64,000 nucleotides of DNA from the NCBI GenBank assembly GCA_026770025.1, contig JAMXDE010000036.1, positions 1 to 64,000 of the forward strand, written 5' to 3'. The notes beneath the pieces are model-generated. The model searched no databases. It saw only the letters and a program-made list of their open reading frames with translations, and was not told where the DNA came from. Position numbers and translations under genes: made by a program. Below are positions 34,413 to 47,000 of the stretch, piece after piece. The stretch's first letter is position 1. Every line of letters starts with the position of its first letter. This stretch comes from Craspedostauros australis. Taxonomy: Eukaryota; Bacillariophyta; Bacillariophyceae; Mastogloiales; Achnanthaceae.

Positions 34413-34856
34413 TGTTGGAAATCCAGGGTGGTGGTGATCGTAGAAAGCTAATCGTTTGTTAGAATCTACTTCTCTGAACTGTGAGCTCTTCATTGCTCTC
34501 AACTTCCAAAGTTTGATCTCCTCCTGAGATCTCCATGGGTCCATCCATTGGTCTAGCATACATTCATCTTGCATTCATCTTGAATTCACCATGGACATGC
34601 ATGCACCACCAAGTTCCCCATGTCCGTGCACTCATCACACTTGTTGGAATGTGTGTACTCGGATGTGTATGCATCAGTCACACTTGCGTGCCAGCAGGAA
34701 TATTTGTTGGCGCAATCATGACCCAAAATTGATATTAGAGCACTATTGTAACAATCACGAGGGGAGAGCAAAAGCAAAGTACCATGCCGGGATTCAAACC
34801 CGGAACCTCAGATAGAATCACTGGTGCTCTACCGTTGAGCTACAGGCGATGCGATT
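34413..34856 (-). repeat. Chimeric element: L6 end joined to a tRNA-like head, flanked by GCTGAA
   Basis: The left end is the L6 terminus TGTTGGAAATCC, and about 200 bp match 33217-33420. The right part is a tRNA-like sequence on the minus strand. GCTGAA flanks both sides (34407-34412, 34857-34862), the same 6-bp duplication length as other L6 insertions. The expected right L6 terminus is absent. Confidence 0.5.
34780..34853 (-). ncRNA. tRNA-like sequence (tRNA pseudogene or SINE head)
   Basis: On the minus strand the D arm with its A box (TAGCTCAACGGTAGAGC) and a perfect T arm with its B box (CCGGGTTTGAATCCCGG) are correctly spaced. The two acceptor strands do not pair and the anticodon stem is mispaired (CCAGT against TCTGA). 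The base before the candidate anticodon TTC is A, not T. It is therefore unlikely to be a working tRNA. Pol III promoter boxes are intact. Confidence 0.55.
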
Positions 34857-35417
34857 GCTGAACCGAACACAAGTGAAATTTATAGATAGTGGGGGCTACG
34901 GGAGTAACGTACTTAGCACTATTCGGTTTTGTGCTGATAATTGATGACGTCACAACAATACTACCACAATACCATGAGGACACTACGATACTACAATGTC
35001 AGGATACTGCAATACCAGCGGATACCACAGTATCCACCGCATGTGACATCACATCAAGGCCTTACCTACCAGGTCTACAGAGAATGAAATATGATTTAAA
35101 TTTTCCATCAGATTCGATCAATCATCAGATTCAACAAAACCTGAGAATGGAACAACGACGAGACAACGAGAGAGAGACAACAACATTGACGATCAAGTCA
35201 ACATCAACAAGCAACAAGGAGAGCAATGTGCATAGAGGTGCAAGAGTATTGTACCAGTAATGAGAGCAAGGAAGAGATGGATCAAGAGAGCATCTTGATC
35301 ATCTCATTCTGCACGCTCGCTCATCAACAATCGATAACAGTAACAGTAGCAAGTAACAGAAACACTTACAGCCAAAGAGTGTGACTACTACTGATTCTCC
35401 GTGCGCGGAGCTTTCCA

Positions 35418-35443
35418 ACACTCTCTCTCTCTCTCTCTCTCTC
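35418..35443. repeat. (CT)n microsatellite
   Basis: A perfect CT run of about 24 bases. Confidence 0.95.
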
Positions 35444-35560
35444 CATGTTATCAGTGCACAATACTCTGTATTCGATACGTACTCAATCATCCTGTCTCAT
35501 ATTGACCTACTGCTTCATGCGGAGTTTTCAATGTCTTGGTTGACCTCCTCCTTTACATAT

Positions 35561-36245
35561 AGTTGAGATTCAATGCGGGACAGACTATTACTGGACATGG
35601 TATCCACCTCTGATGGGAGAAATTCTTGTTTTGGCGCGAAATCTTCCGACTTGACCGACCACCAAATCTTTTTCTCCTCCTCTCTCTCCTCCATTCACGA
35701 ATCCATCATGACTCAAACATGACTGACCTGACTCACATCTCACCTTGGGAACTATATGCTCCTCAGATCCTTTCTCTACAACACACCTCGATTCCATCCA
35801 TGCTAATGACTGCTGCACTATTGCTGTAGTCTTGACACGTGTATCCAACCTGCTTCAACTCAAGCAATGGAATCCGAGAGTGAACTCAAGCCACAGTCAT
35901 TGCTTCATGACCGTCACCATTGAGTGTCATGACCTACACCACAGTGTGTCTATGTGTGTGGAGAGCAAAGAACTGCAATAATTGCTTACCCTCAAGCACT
36001 GAACCAAGTACATCAGTGCAGGGTCCCACCAAGCTGAGCGACATTGTTTCTTCACCCTACTAACACTACAAGCTAACTCATAACAAACAGACAAGGATTA
36101 GCTACAAAGTACTCTTCTACTCATCATTACAGCAATAACTCTTCAACCAGTACACCTCTCTTGAACTGCATTACATGGCTATTTCGAAGCTGGCAGATTC
36201 ACGAGACATCCTCCACTGATCCGCGTCGCCTAAGCCCAAATCTTA
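35561..36245 (+). repeat. Dispersed repeat of about 690 bp, copy 2
   Basis: Direct-orientation partner of 32246-32935, about 3.3 kb downstream. Confidence 0.75.
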
Positions 36246-37635
36246 ACTCATATCCATGATCTCCATGATGCCACAGTAATAGAATCTTTGGATTCTGTTC
36301 TGATGTGGAGTCAGCTGTTGATGTGGGGACACATGACATTATGTCAGTGCTAGCTGTCAGTCCATCCTCCTTCACATTCCATATTCCGTTGATGATGTAG
36401 ATGGGAGGTAAAGGTATTGTCATTTTGGGTATAGTTGTGAAATATTTCGACCTTGGCTTGATGTCACTTGTTTCTGTCGAATGGATAGACAGACCAAATA
36501 TCTGATGCTCTCAGATAATGTTGTTCACCCATTGCCTTCCGAAATGGTGAACACATTGGCACGCGTAAATTTGTGATGTGATTCACTCAATCACGCTTCA
36601 TTGATGGCATGAATGTTAGCGCCGTTTGCACAGAGAGTACAAGAGAACAATGGGTGAGTAATGCACATACACCTATGCACATTCCGACACACAAACAACA
36701 CAAAAACAAAGATGCGAAAGACTACTCTTTCCCATTCAGTGCTGAAGGTGATTGTGCACGTCATGTTAGAATAACAAAGATAGCAGTTGGCAAACAATCC
36801 AGATCTATTATGCAGAAAAGCAACATCATGCAGAGTAGAATAGGAGGGTGTGCGTAGAGTATGCAGTGCGCATGATGTTGTGATGGATGTAGAGGAGTAT
36901 GACACAAGGTCACTCAACAAAAACGCGCAGTGCAGGACGGAAAACAAAGCGAGAATCGAACCAGCGCAAAAGGATCGCATGAGCAACGAAAGACTCTCTG
37001 CCGTGTTGTGTGGCGACACGCGATGCAAAACGTAATACAGTGGATTTCATTTTCATCGCACGACGAGCATCCCAAATGCGCTTTCGAGACGGATTGGCAA
37101 ACATGCCTCTGCGACCCAGAAACCGTGAGAATCAGCATCGATCTGAACCAGGTGGGACGAAGATATCAAATGTAAAGTCTGTCCAACCACTCGTGAGCTT
37201 GACGATGTCACTCAACATGGAGCATGCGACGTTGCCATGCACTTAACGACAAGAAGAATCACGTCATCACAGTTTCGACTCGAACTAACGCCCGTAACCA
37301 CTCGTGTCTCAACTTAGGAGGTATGACTGGAAGAGAATGAGACAGGTCACGGACGGACAAGTACTGATCTAGCCTCCTCTTGACATGCCCTGAAACCAGA
37401 TTGAATGACACATCTGGATTCTGACACCAAGACGGATCCTGACGTGTTGCAGTGGCGAGGATTGCAAGCAGAGAGAAAGGATGCAAACAACAGAAACATC
37501 GCATCACTCTCACAACAGCAGCATCCATCACATCGAGCATCAAGCAAGCGCGCGGTTTCGTGGTTGATCATCAAAAACCCGTCCTTCCTTGCTGTGAAAA
37601 TTTTCCTTTCCCCTCCGCCCGTCTCTCTTCCTGCC
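36246..37635. other. No recognisable gene
   Basis: Unique sequence up to the probable start of the DIRS-type element. Open frames on both strands are short and lack motifs. Confidence 0.5.
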
Positions 37636-38558
37636 ATGACGGTCTTCGACTTCGGGTCCGTTCGCTCTGCCTCTCGCTCGTCTCCTTCGGGTGGTGGCGG
37701 TGGCTCTGCGGCCCTGGCTGGTGCCCCATTGGGCGCTCCTGCTGGTGGGTTGTTTCCGCCTTCTGCAGTGGCATCTGTTACTGGGGGGTTGGTGATGGCG
37801 ATGCGATGGTGTCGCTGTTGTGGGTTGAATCTGTGGGGTCCATCTGTGGTGGTATCATTGGGGGCTCAGAGGAGAAGGGCGCTGTGCGCTTCTGCACTCG
37901 CTCTCTCTGTCCAACGAAGAGCCATGTTGGGAACAAGGCTCCCCTGTGCGATGGGAGCTTCTACGTCCGCACCATCAAGGCTGACCAGGCACGATTGTGC
38001 CTTATGCCGGCGTACGATTGAAGTTGTTTTTTTTCTACGATTGATTTTGTACTTGATACGATTGAGGTTGTTGTTGATGATGTAATTCCAAAAATTATGA
38101 TTACTTGAGCTATCTCTCTCTCTTCTGCTGTCTGCACCTCTTGGTCGATCGTATCTCAAGATGATTCGGTTTGCACCTCTTGGTCAATCGTATTCATGCA
38201 TTTCGAGATTATTCGGTTTGCACCTCTTGGTCAATTTCTATTAGCCTTCTTGTTTTGAATGGAGGTCAATGGTTGGTTGAAGAGGTGTCTTCTCATATGC
38301 AAATATTTCTTTACGATTGAATCTTGACTCATCTGACTTCAGTTTGAGTCTTGACTAATACGACTTCAGTTCGAGTCTTGACTAATACGACTTCAGTTCG
38401 AATATTGACTAATCCGACTGGATGGATTGTTAACACGACTCGTAGGTGAGACTAACAATGTGATTGCTTGGGTGACATTATTCATGACTAGTATCTATTG
38501 TGCACAAGTCTAGGTCTTGTGTCACCAATAGTCTATCTAGCCAGCCGTCTAGGGCAGA
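37636..38558 (+). other. Probable degenerate 5' part of the DIRS-type element
   Basis: ATG 37636 opens a frame starting MTVFDFGSVRSASRSSPSGG, a Gly/Ala/Pro-rich start of Gag-like character. Another frame downstream has a Cys/His-containing stretch (CTRSLCPTKSHVGNKAPLC). 38,020-38,430 then breaks into short direct repeats (TTCGGTTTGCACCTCTTGGT twice, TCTTGACTAATACGACTTCA twice with relatives). It may hold the 5' leader or a small insertion. The exact element boundary was not found. Confidence 0.35.
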
Positions 38559-40511
38559 TTGGCGCCTTCCATCGACGCGTCATGGTTGCTTGTGTCCATG
38601 ACCAAGGAGGGCCTGCTGGCTGAGCTCAAGGCTCCAACAGTGTGGCGTGCCTTTCTTCGCGACCTCGCCACCTCTCGCCTCCGTGTCGAGGCTGGTGAGG
38701 ATGTACCGATCGTCTCAGTTGACGATTTCGCGGCTGTTGAGGACTTGGCCTCCCCTCGCCGCCTCGCTCTCCGCATCAGCCCACGCGCAGACGAGGTCTC
38801 CTCCATCAAGCTGCAAGAGCTGGACATCGTGGCACCTCTGCCAGACAAGTACCAAGTCTCAGACGACACTGACCCTGCCATTGCTGGCGCCGTTGTTCTG
38901 ATTGAGAACTGGGAACAGGTCCGCTCCAACTTCGCGCAGCTGGAGAAGATTGTTGCCGGCATCGAGAAAGGACAGGGCGCCGTTCGCAACGCGGTTGCCA
39001 ATGACATCAGCGCCGTCATGGCCAGCCTGCAGCGTCTGCACACTCAAGATCAGCTCCTCAGCGCTCGCATGGGCGAGGGAGCGAGTGCTGACAAGACACT
39101 CAGTGAGAAAATCCTCGGCATCCGATCTGCAGTGGAGATGACGCACTAGAAGGTGCTCGACTTGGAGCGCTCTGGTGCGGCCAGATTCGCGCGTGAGTGG
39201 GCCACCCAGCTTCCCACTCTGCGCTCATCGCTCGACAAGCTCTTCACTCATTACAGCAACTTGGTCAATGCCATCGTTGGACACCTGGATTCCCTGCAGT
39301 CCAAGCCATCCTTTTTGCCGGAGCGGTCCTCTCCTTCTCGTGGAGTCTCCTTTTCTCCCATCGCTTCCGCTGCATCCATCGCAACCATGGTGGATGATGC
39401 CGTCGAGCGCCGCTTCTGCGCATTCGAGCGCGACATGGAGGCCAGGCTTTCTGCTTCCCGCTCGGTCCCAGGCATCTCCACACCCAGCGATGTTGGAACT
39501 GACCTTGCCAAGCGGCTGAACGAAGCAGAGCGTTGCGTGGAGCAAGCCCTTTGACTCCAATCCGACCACGCCTTCTCGACTGACAGCGACACCTTCGCAT
39601 CGCTTGAGGACATTCGCGCCTGGATGGACTCCAACAACATCAAGTCAGTGGGATTGTTCTGGGATATGTTCTCCCTGCTCGTGTCCATGAACTCCAAGGC
39701 CAACAAGAGCGGCAAGGATCGCGCTGATGAGGGCTACTCTGCCAGTCGTATTGCTGCCACTGTTGCTGGGATTGACCTTGCCGCGTCCATGGGCCACATC
39801 CGTCCCGTCGCTTTCTTTGCAAAGAACGGTTGTGGAGAGCTCTCGCCACCTGAAGAAGGCCTGGCCGCTGCTCCCAGCTGGAACAAATGGGCCAATGGCA
39901 TGTCATCCTACCGTAGCATTGTCTCTTCGTCCTACCGTGGGTACCTACAAGGCATCAACAGAAAGGTCCCGTCCTGCGGCAACCCTGCCCAGGCGGCACT
40001 TGCTTGTTACCTTAGTGGGCACGCTGAGATCCATTGGCATGGGCTCACCTCATTCATGCAGACCTTCTACCATGACCTCGTGTCGGCATTCAACTTTCAG
40101 GCCGCCTCGGCTTGGAACTTGGTTGGCCGATGCGTCTGCTCCGTCTTTGACAAGCTACATCTGGTCCGATCTGACTCCAGTTTGGTCGCTGACGAGATGG
40201 CGAGCCTCGACAACAAGGCCAAGGTCCTGTGGTCCGTTCTCCGCTGTCATCGCATCATGGACTCGCTCCTGGAGGTCGAATTCCATGGGCATCCTGCCCT
40301 TGCTCGGGCGCTGTCCATGTACCAGCTCTCTGAGCATGTCAACAGGTCCGAGATGGAGGAGTTGCGTGATGAGCTCAAGCTTGTCAAGTCGCTGGCACAG
40401 GATGCTATGGACGAGGCTGAGCGCAGCGGCAAGAAGGCTGCTGAGGCCAAGCGGGCTAGTGCCAACGTGAAGAACGAGCTCAACCAACAGAAGAAGAAGG
40501 GCAGTAACTGA
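38559..40511 (+). pseudogene. DIRS Gag-like protein, two internal stops
   Basis: One frame of about 650 codons is interrupted by TAG at 39147 and TGA at 39552. No ATG fits the left edge, and an in-frame TAG at 38550 precedes it, so the N-terminus is lost or lies in 37636-38558. The sequence is helical. Segments such as SWNKWANGMSSYRSIVSSSY, WNLVGRCVCSVFDKL and RCHRIMDSLLEVEFHGHPAL resemble the structural protein that precedes Pol in algal DIRS-like elements. It ends in a Lys-rich coiled coil (AKRASANVKNELNQQKKK). There is no zinc knuckle in this part. Pol follows in the same frame after the TGA at 40509. Confidence 0.65.
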
Positions 40512-40526
40512 GACACGGCTCCTGGG

Positions 40527-43405
40527 TTGGCTGTTGCGGTGGATGGTGTGGATTCCAGACCATCCTTGCACGGCATGACTCGGGGCACAGTTGGGCGCAG
40601 GTTGCGGCGGACTGATTGCTGTGCGGGCGTCGTTGCTTCACGATGCCCGGCTTGGGTGTTCGGTCTTGACTCGCTGGGGCTGTCTGTCGGCTTTATCGCC
40701 GGTTGGTCTGGCTCTGACGAGGATGGCGCGATCATCCGGCAGCTGCTTCCATTGGTGGTGCTGCAACCAGCAGCACCATCTGTGGCGCAGCTCAACAGCG
40801 TTAATCTGCTACTAGCCGAGCATTCCATCACCAAATCCCTCTTCTCTGCTGTTGCTGCCAGTTCTCTTGTTGTGGTCGCTTCATCGCATCGCTCTTGCTG
40901 GCTTCCACCTGGTTGGTCGGCAAGGTCTTGGCGCGTGGAGCACTCACAGGTCGGTGGCGTCACCGATGCCGTAGGCTCTCCGACTATCTTCTGGCGATGC
41001 CCTTCGCCTCCACACGGCCCCCTACAGATTCATTCGGTTCCTCGCACTCTGCACTCGGTGCTGGACGACAAGCAGTCGTCTCAGCACTGGCATCCTCCTC
41101 CACCCAACCTCAATGTTGGACCTCTTCGCGTCGTCCGCGTGGACGCCGTGAAGGTGCATGGTAAACCTGTGCTGCATCCTGGTGGTCTCATCCCGATCGG
41201 CTGCCTTCGGTCAGAGTTTGTGCTGGCAGCTTCCGTGTTCGGTCGTGGCAGGTGGTGTGCTCGCCCACTTCGGTCGTTCGAGCGTCTTCGTGCGCTCGAC
41301 TTCCCTGATACGGTTGCTCTCACCCTTCCTTCTGCTTCTGCTTCTGCGCTCCCAAGCAAATTGTTCTTCTCTGTTTTGTCCCAACTTTGCACATTCAACA
41401 AGGGGGGTACTTTTCTTTTCGATTCTTCTTCCTTTGCGACTGGCTGCCGTCCTGTCAGTTCGCCTCCATCTTCCGCCGGTCGCGGCTTGAGTCCGTCTGC
41501 AGCGGTATTCATTCCTGGATCCGCTGCAGCGGCATCTACCGCTCACCGTGTTACTACCAACTCTACGTATCTACCATCGCCATTTAGCGGCTCCAAGCCA
41601 ACCACTTCATCGCTCCACACCGTCAGCTCCGTCTCTCCTCCTGCCTCGTCATCTGCCAACGACAACTCGTCTTGTACTCCTGATTCCACATATTCATCAG
41701 CAGCCAGTCACACTCCCATCAAGACATGGGTGGCTCCATCAGAACTTCAGCGCAGCGTGCTGGAGGAGGCGGAATGAAACCGGCGCGCTCAGAAGGCTAC
41801 CAAGTCCGACAACGCATCCATTCCCACTCACCTCTGGATGGATCAGCTGGTCAAGGGCTCTGCAAATCAATGGGATATGGCGGATATGCAGAACCTGGAA
41901 GCCGGATGCAACGGCCTGAGGAGATGGATGTTGGGATGGTGGAGTCGGCGCATCACCACCTCCTTCTGGAGATGGTACTGTCGGCATCACCTCTCCCTGC
42001 GTCGTGTCACCACCAAGGTTGTTGCTGTTTCAACTGATGGCATCTACCAATGGAACCGGAAAGGCAGGGCAAGGTATGCAGCATGGCGAAGACAGAGGCG
42101 ACAGTCCTCACCTGATGTATTCAATGCTGCTTGCGATGCAATCGCTCGAGCGTGTCGCTCCACTTGGTGGAATTGAGACGACGGGTCTCGCCCTCTGTTC
42201 TGGAGGTGGGCCAAGGAATATCAGACTATCGTTCAAGAGGGTCTGCCAGTACACTTTCAATCGTCGCCGCCAAGCTACACTCAATCGCAACGCAACGCCA
42301 ACGATCCTGACCTAGACTGATAACTAGCTAGAATATCCTAGTCTCCCAATTGAGTCCAGTCATGTATCTGCTGTTGCCAGTACTGGATCGATTCCAGTAA
42401 CGTCCATGACTGAGACCAGTCAGTCGAGTCCAACCATGTGAGACTCGACTCAGTCGTACCTGCGGTGCCAACATATGGAAACATGCCACCACCAAACTTG
42501 ATGCCAAAACATGGAAGCAAGTAAATGAGTGACCAGGTGGTGCAGGTTTGGAATTCAGGCGTGGTTCTTGGAACAGGCACGGAGTAAGCAGAGGCAGCAT
42601 GGCAGAGTGCGCTACTTGTGGAGTAACGCAAAGTAGAGCAGGTGGAGGCAAGAAGGAAGGAAGGAAGGAAGGTAATCATAATCTACAATTATCCCTCAAT
42701 CGTCTGCTGGCATAAGGCAGATCCCCACATTCGAGACATGATGGCAGCGAAGCTGAGCAAGGTCCAACAAAAGCGATACATCATCCCAGGCACTGTTCAC
42801 TCTCTCACTTTGTTCTTCGGGGTACCCAAGGGAGAGACCAACATCCGCATGGTGTATGATGCAACTGCAAGTAGCCTCAACGACGCTGTCTGGGCGCCTG
42901 GGTTCCCACTCCCGACTCTGGACACTCACGTACGAGCTGTGGGCACCAACACTTTCATGGCTGACAAAGACATCGGAGAGATGTTCCTGAATTTCATGCT
43001 TCATCCATGCCTGAAGCGGGTCTGCGGTGTCGACATCACACACTATCTGACTGAAGAGGACCCCAAGGCTGGTAACAAGCTTGTTTGGGAGCGATGGGAT
43101 CGGGCAGCAATGGGCTTAAAGTCATCGCCTTATCAAGCTGTCCAAGCCATGCTCTTCGCTGAAGAAGCTATCCTGGGGTCCCACACTGATCCGCTCAACG
43201 TGTTCCAATGAAGCCAAGTCCGGCTGAACCTCCCTGGATCGGTGAATTTCAATCCGTCTCTTCCTTGGGTTTCGAAACTGGACAGCAACGGCAACATTGC
43301 AGCAGATGCCTTCATCTACGTGGACGATGTCCGTCCTACTGGAGGCTCACAAGACATCTGCTGGCGGGCTACCAAGCGAGTGGGACACATGCTGGCCTAC
43401 CTTGG
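40527..43405 (+). pseudogene. DIRS Pol, 5' part: reverse transcriptase
   Basis: The N-terminal extension runs to TGA 41775 and TGA 42174 (after WWN, before DDGSRPLFWRW). The RT proper is recognised from about 42,750: VPKGETNIRMVYDAT, motif A in ADKDIGEMFLNF, motif B AMGLKSSPYQ, an in-frame TGA at 43209, and the catalytic YVDD in AFIYVDDVRPTG near 43,320. The frame ends at the copia 1 target duplication (CTTGG, 43401-43405). Between 42,310 and 42,640 the frame is lost in sequence unlike the rest, rich in GACTC/GAGTC palindromes and ending in a GGAA run, possibly a small insertion. Not functional. Confidence 0.75.
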
Positions 43406-44036
43406 TGTTAGAACGTAATCGTAGATGGGTTTGAAGATACCGCACCGAGAACGTAGAGTGATCAAGTCGTTGTTGTTGGTGAGGAGAGTGTTTGTTTACT
43501 GTGTTATTCGTATGGTAGTAGGAATGCTGTCGAGCTCACAAGATTGTCTTCTTGGAACTGTGAGCATGAGAGAGGCATGACATGATCTCATGCAATTGCA
43601 AGTAAAAATAACACGGAGACAACACGACAAATGTGCGTGTTACTGCGTGAAGATGAGGTGCAAAAGTCAATGAACAAAACCACCGCGATAGCCCGTGTTG
43701 TAAATTACGTCTTCTCACGATGTTGCTAGTAGTACAATCACACGATTGATCGTATTCACTTGAGAAGGTCAGGGCAAGATTCGCACGTGTCACACCCAAG
43801 ATCCAAGTCTGTCCTGATTGGGCAGATTGGCTCATCTTGGCAAGAAATCAATTTCCACGACATTTTTGGATCTGTGATTGAGGGAAAACGATTCTTGCGA
43901 CGCGAAATGCGACACAAATCTGACACAACGGATTTTCGACCAAAATTTCCGTTCGGAACGGAAAAGGTAAGAAAAGTGAAGATTTCTGATTGGTCGACGG
44001 GTGTCGCTATTGTTAGAGATTTAGCGTGCGCTAATA
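43406..44036 (-). repeat. Copia copy 1, 3' LTR
   Basis: 631 bp. In element sense it runs TATTAG...CTAACA. It is directly preceded on the element strand by the purine tract CTTTGGGGAG (complement at 44037-44046). Confidence 0.95.
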
Positions 44037-44060
44037 CTCCCCAAAGCGTGTCCCGGACAT

Positions 44061-47000
44061 TCAGGTCTTGTAGGTCGGGGAAGAGGACTCGGTGTGCCCT
44101 TTCCAGAAGAGGATGGGCTTCACGAGGGGCCAGAAGACAGCCCATGGAAGGAACTTCGTCATCACGTCGGCGACGTTCTGCGTGCTGGGGATCTTGATGA
44201 AGTAGAGGATGCCAGCGGCGACAGCGGACCGGACGCGATGGTAGGCCAGTGCGTTGTGGCGCTTGGAGAGCATGCTCTTGGGGATTGTGGAGGAGGTGAT
44301 GACGGACTGGTTGTCGCCCAGCATCCAGCTGGGGCCGTCGATCGGAATGCCCATTTCACGAAGGGCAAGACGGAGGGAGATGATCTGCTCCGTAGCTTGA
44401 CGGGCAGCGACGAACTCGGACCCGTAGGTGGCGGTCTCAACCGTGCCTTGACGCTTGGAGAACCATTCGATGGGGGTCTGGTTGACCAGATGGAGTGCAC
44501 CGGTGGCCGATCTGCCAGTGACTTGGCAGTGGAGAAGGTTGGCATCGACGAACGTGGTGGTTCGGACGGGCTTGCCTTTCGGCTCGGGGATGTCGTCCGG
44601 AATCTCCTCAGAGGTCTTCCTGTAGACGGAGTAGATCCAGTCATGGTTGGGAACCTCGTAGTGAAGATCGAAGCGGGGAACGCAGGTGCGGAAGCGGATG
44701 GCAGCATCAGGGTGCTTGCGAAGGTATCCGTACACTCGCTTGGCGCGGTCCAGATGGCCTTGGCGAGGAGCTGAGCGGAAGCGTGCCAGCGTCATGACGG
44801 CGACAGATATGTCAAACCGTCCGAGGGAGATACACCACTGGAGTGCACCGATGAGCGACATGAACTTGCGTTTGTCGGTTTCGCTGAGTTCGGAAGAGGT
44901 GTCGAGCTCCGGACTGTCGGCCTTGTCGAGAGGGCAGCTGATCTTGCGTGGAAGCTCGCCAAACATGCGTTCGTAGTTCTCCATCATCCGCTTGATGTAG
45001 GATTGCGGGGAGAGCTTGAGAGTGCCGTCGGGATCACGGCCGAAGTCAGCACCGAGATGGTACTTGATAGGACCAATTCCCTTGAGCTGGTACCCGTACT
45101 TCGAAGAGAGGATGTCGAAGAAAGCCTTGGGATCGGCCATTGTCGCAGTGAGGTCATCGACGTAGACGCAGACGTACTCCCAATGGGAGTTGGCGTCACG
45201 CATCCAGACGTCGGGATCGGAGCGGCATTGGAGGAAACCCATGTCGCGAAGGGTGTCGGCGAGAGCCTCATGGAATCGGGCGCCCGATGTGCGCAGGCCG
45301 TAGAGTGCCTTGACTATCTGCATGGTATGACCAGCGAAGTCACCGAATTCGTCGCCTGCAATGAAGCAGATGCGTTCTTGAGTGAAGGCCTCAAGATACG
45401 CATTGCCGATGTCTCCAACCCATGTTGGAATGCCGTTGAGTTCGCCGGCGAGGAGGGAGAGGCGAAGAGAGCGAAGACTGACCACACCTGCGTAGGATGC
45501 ATCCTTGCAGGGGTCGGTGAGGTGACCACCAGCAACGCAGCGCGCCTTGTGACGGAGGTCATGCTTCACAGCATAGACCCATTGGAGGCGGATCTTCTGG
45601 AAGCCGGAAGGGACAGGGGCGCCTTTGACGAGAGACTTGAAGGTGTGGTACCCGAAGAGTTGGTCCATCTCCTTCTTCTCAGCGTCGGCCCAAAAGGAGT
45701 TGTCGTTCTTGTCGTCGAGTCGCATCGCTTCCTTGTGGTTGCGAGGGACTTGGACACCGAACTGAAAGGTAGGGGCGTGGTTGAAGGTCTTGGACTTGGC
45801 GACGTGGACTTGTCGCTCGAGACGGTTGGTTCGGATGGCGAGGCGCTTGAGGCGCTTCCAGCCAGGCTCGTCGAGCAGCTCGTGGCGGCGGCTGTAGGCA
45901 GCGCAAGAGACGGGATCATCCTGAATCATGATGGAGAGGGGTTTAGTGGAGGTGGAGCCGTCTCCCCATTTGACGATGACGTTGAAGCTTGATCCCTTGT
46001 AGGAGGGAGAGGAAGATGAGAGGGGACCCTCGTGTCCGATGATGGAGTCGAACTCCCACTTGGCGTCGGGGTCGTCGTTGTGCTCCTGTTGCCGTTCGAT
46101 GATGTCGGCGAGCTCAACGTAGGAGATGAGGTCATGCGTCTCCCCATCGGCCAGTGCGAGTAGCATCTTGATGCGTTGGTGGTTGGCTGCGTCAAGGTCA
46201 TTGACCTTTTGCACCACCTCCGCTTTGACTTGCTGGCCATCCTTCTCGTGGATGAAGGTCATCCCAACGAGATCCTCGGGAGAGAACTTCGGGATGTGGA
46301 CCTTGGCATTCCCCACTGTTTCAGGGTCTGTGCCGCGGCGGTCAGCCAGGATGGAATCGGCGAGGGAGTGTACGATGGGATCGGAGTCAGGAGGGACGGA
46401 GATGTCGTCGTCTGGCTCCCCATTCGCCACATTCATGGCATCAGAGCCATCGTCCTCCCCAACAATGGGGAAGGGGAAGTCCGCACGAAGATTGCGGGTG
46501 GCAGAGTCGTTGGCAGGTCGGATGGCAGACCAAGGAAGAAGTCGTTGGGTCTCGTCATCGAGGACCCAGAAGGTAAGATCATCGCCTTTGTGAAGGCAGG
46601 GACCGGCCCAGCGTCCACTGCGCTCCTTGGACTGGCTGGGGAAGGCGGGGTTGTCAACCCGGTAGTAGACAGGTTGCCACCATCGGTAGGATAGGAACTT
46701 GGAGATGTCCGGTCGCTGTCCGAAGGCGGCTTGAAGGGGGGTGATGGAGCCAGCGGTGACCTGCGCGATGTGATTGAAGAGATCAACCACATAGAGCGTG
46801 CAGATCAGCCAGAAGCGGTCGGGAGTCCCCGTGCGATCCATCACACCGTTGGTTGTGCGTTTGATATCTTGGATCCGGCGTTCCGCGCCGTTCTGGTGTT
46901 GATGTTCCGGCTCACTCTGGTGATCACGGATGTGATACTGCCGGAGGATCTCCATAACCTTGTTACCGATCTGCGCCTTGGCATTATCGGACATCAGTAG

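Noticed and set aside
34780-34853. Functional tRNA-Glu gene
   Set aside because: Acceptor strands do not pair, the anticodon stem is broken and position 33 is not T.
36930-37030. tRNA-like B box on the minus strand (GGTTCGATTCTCGC), and a similar one near 61,500
   Set aside because: No paired T stem and no properly spaced A box.
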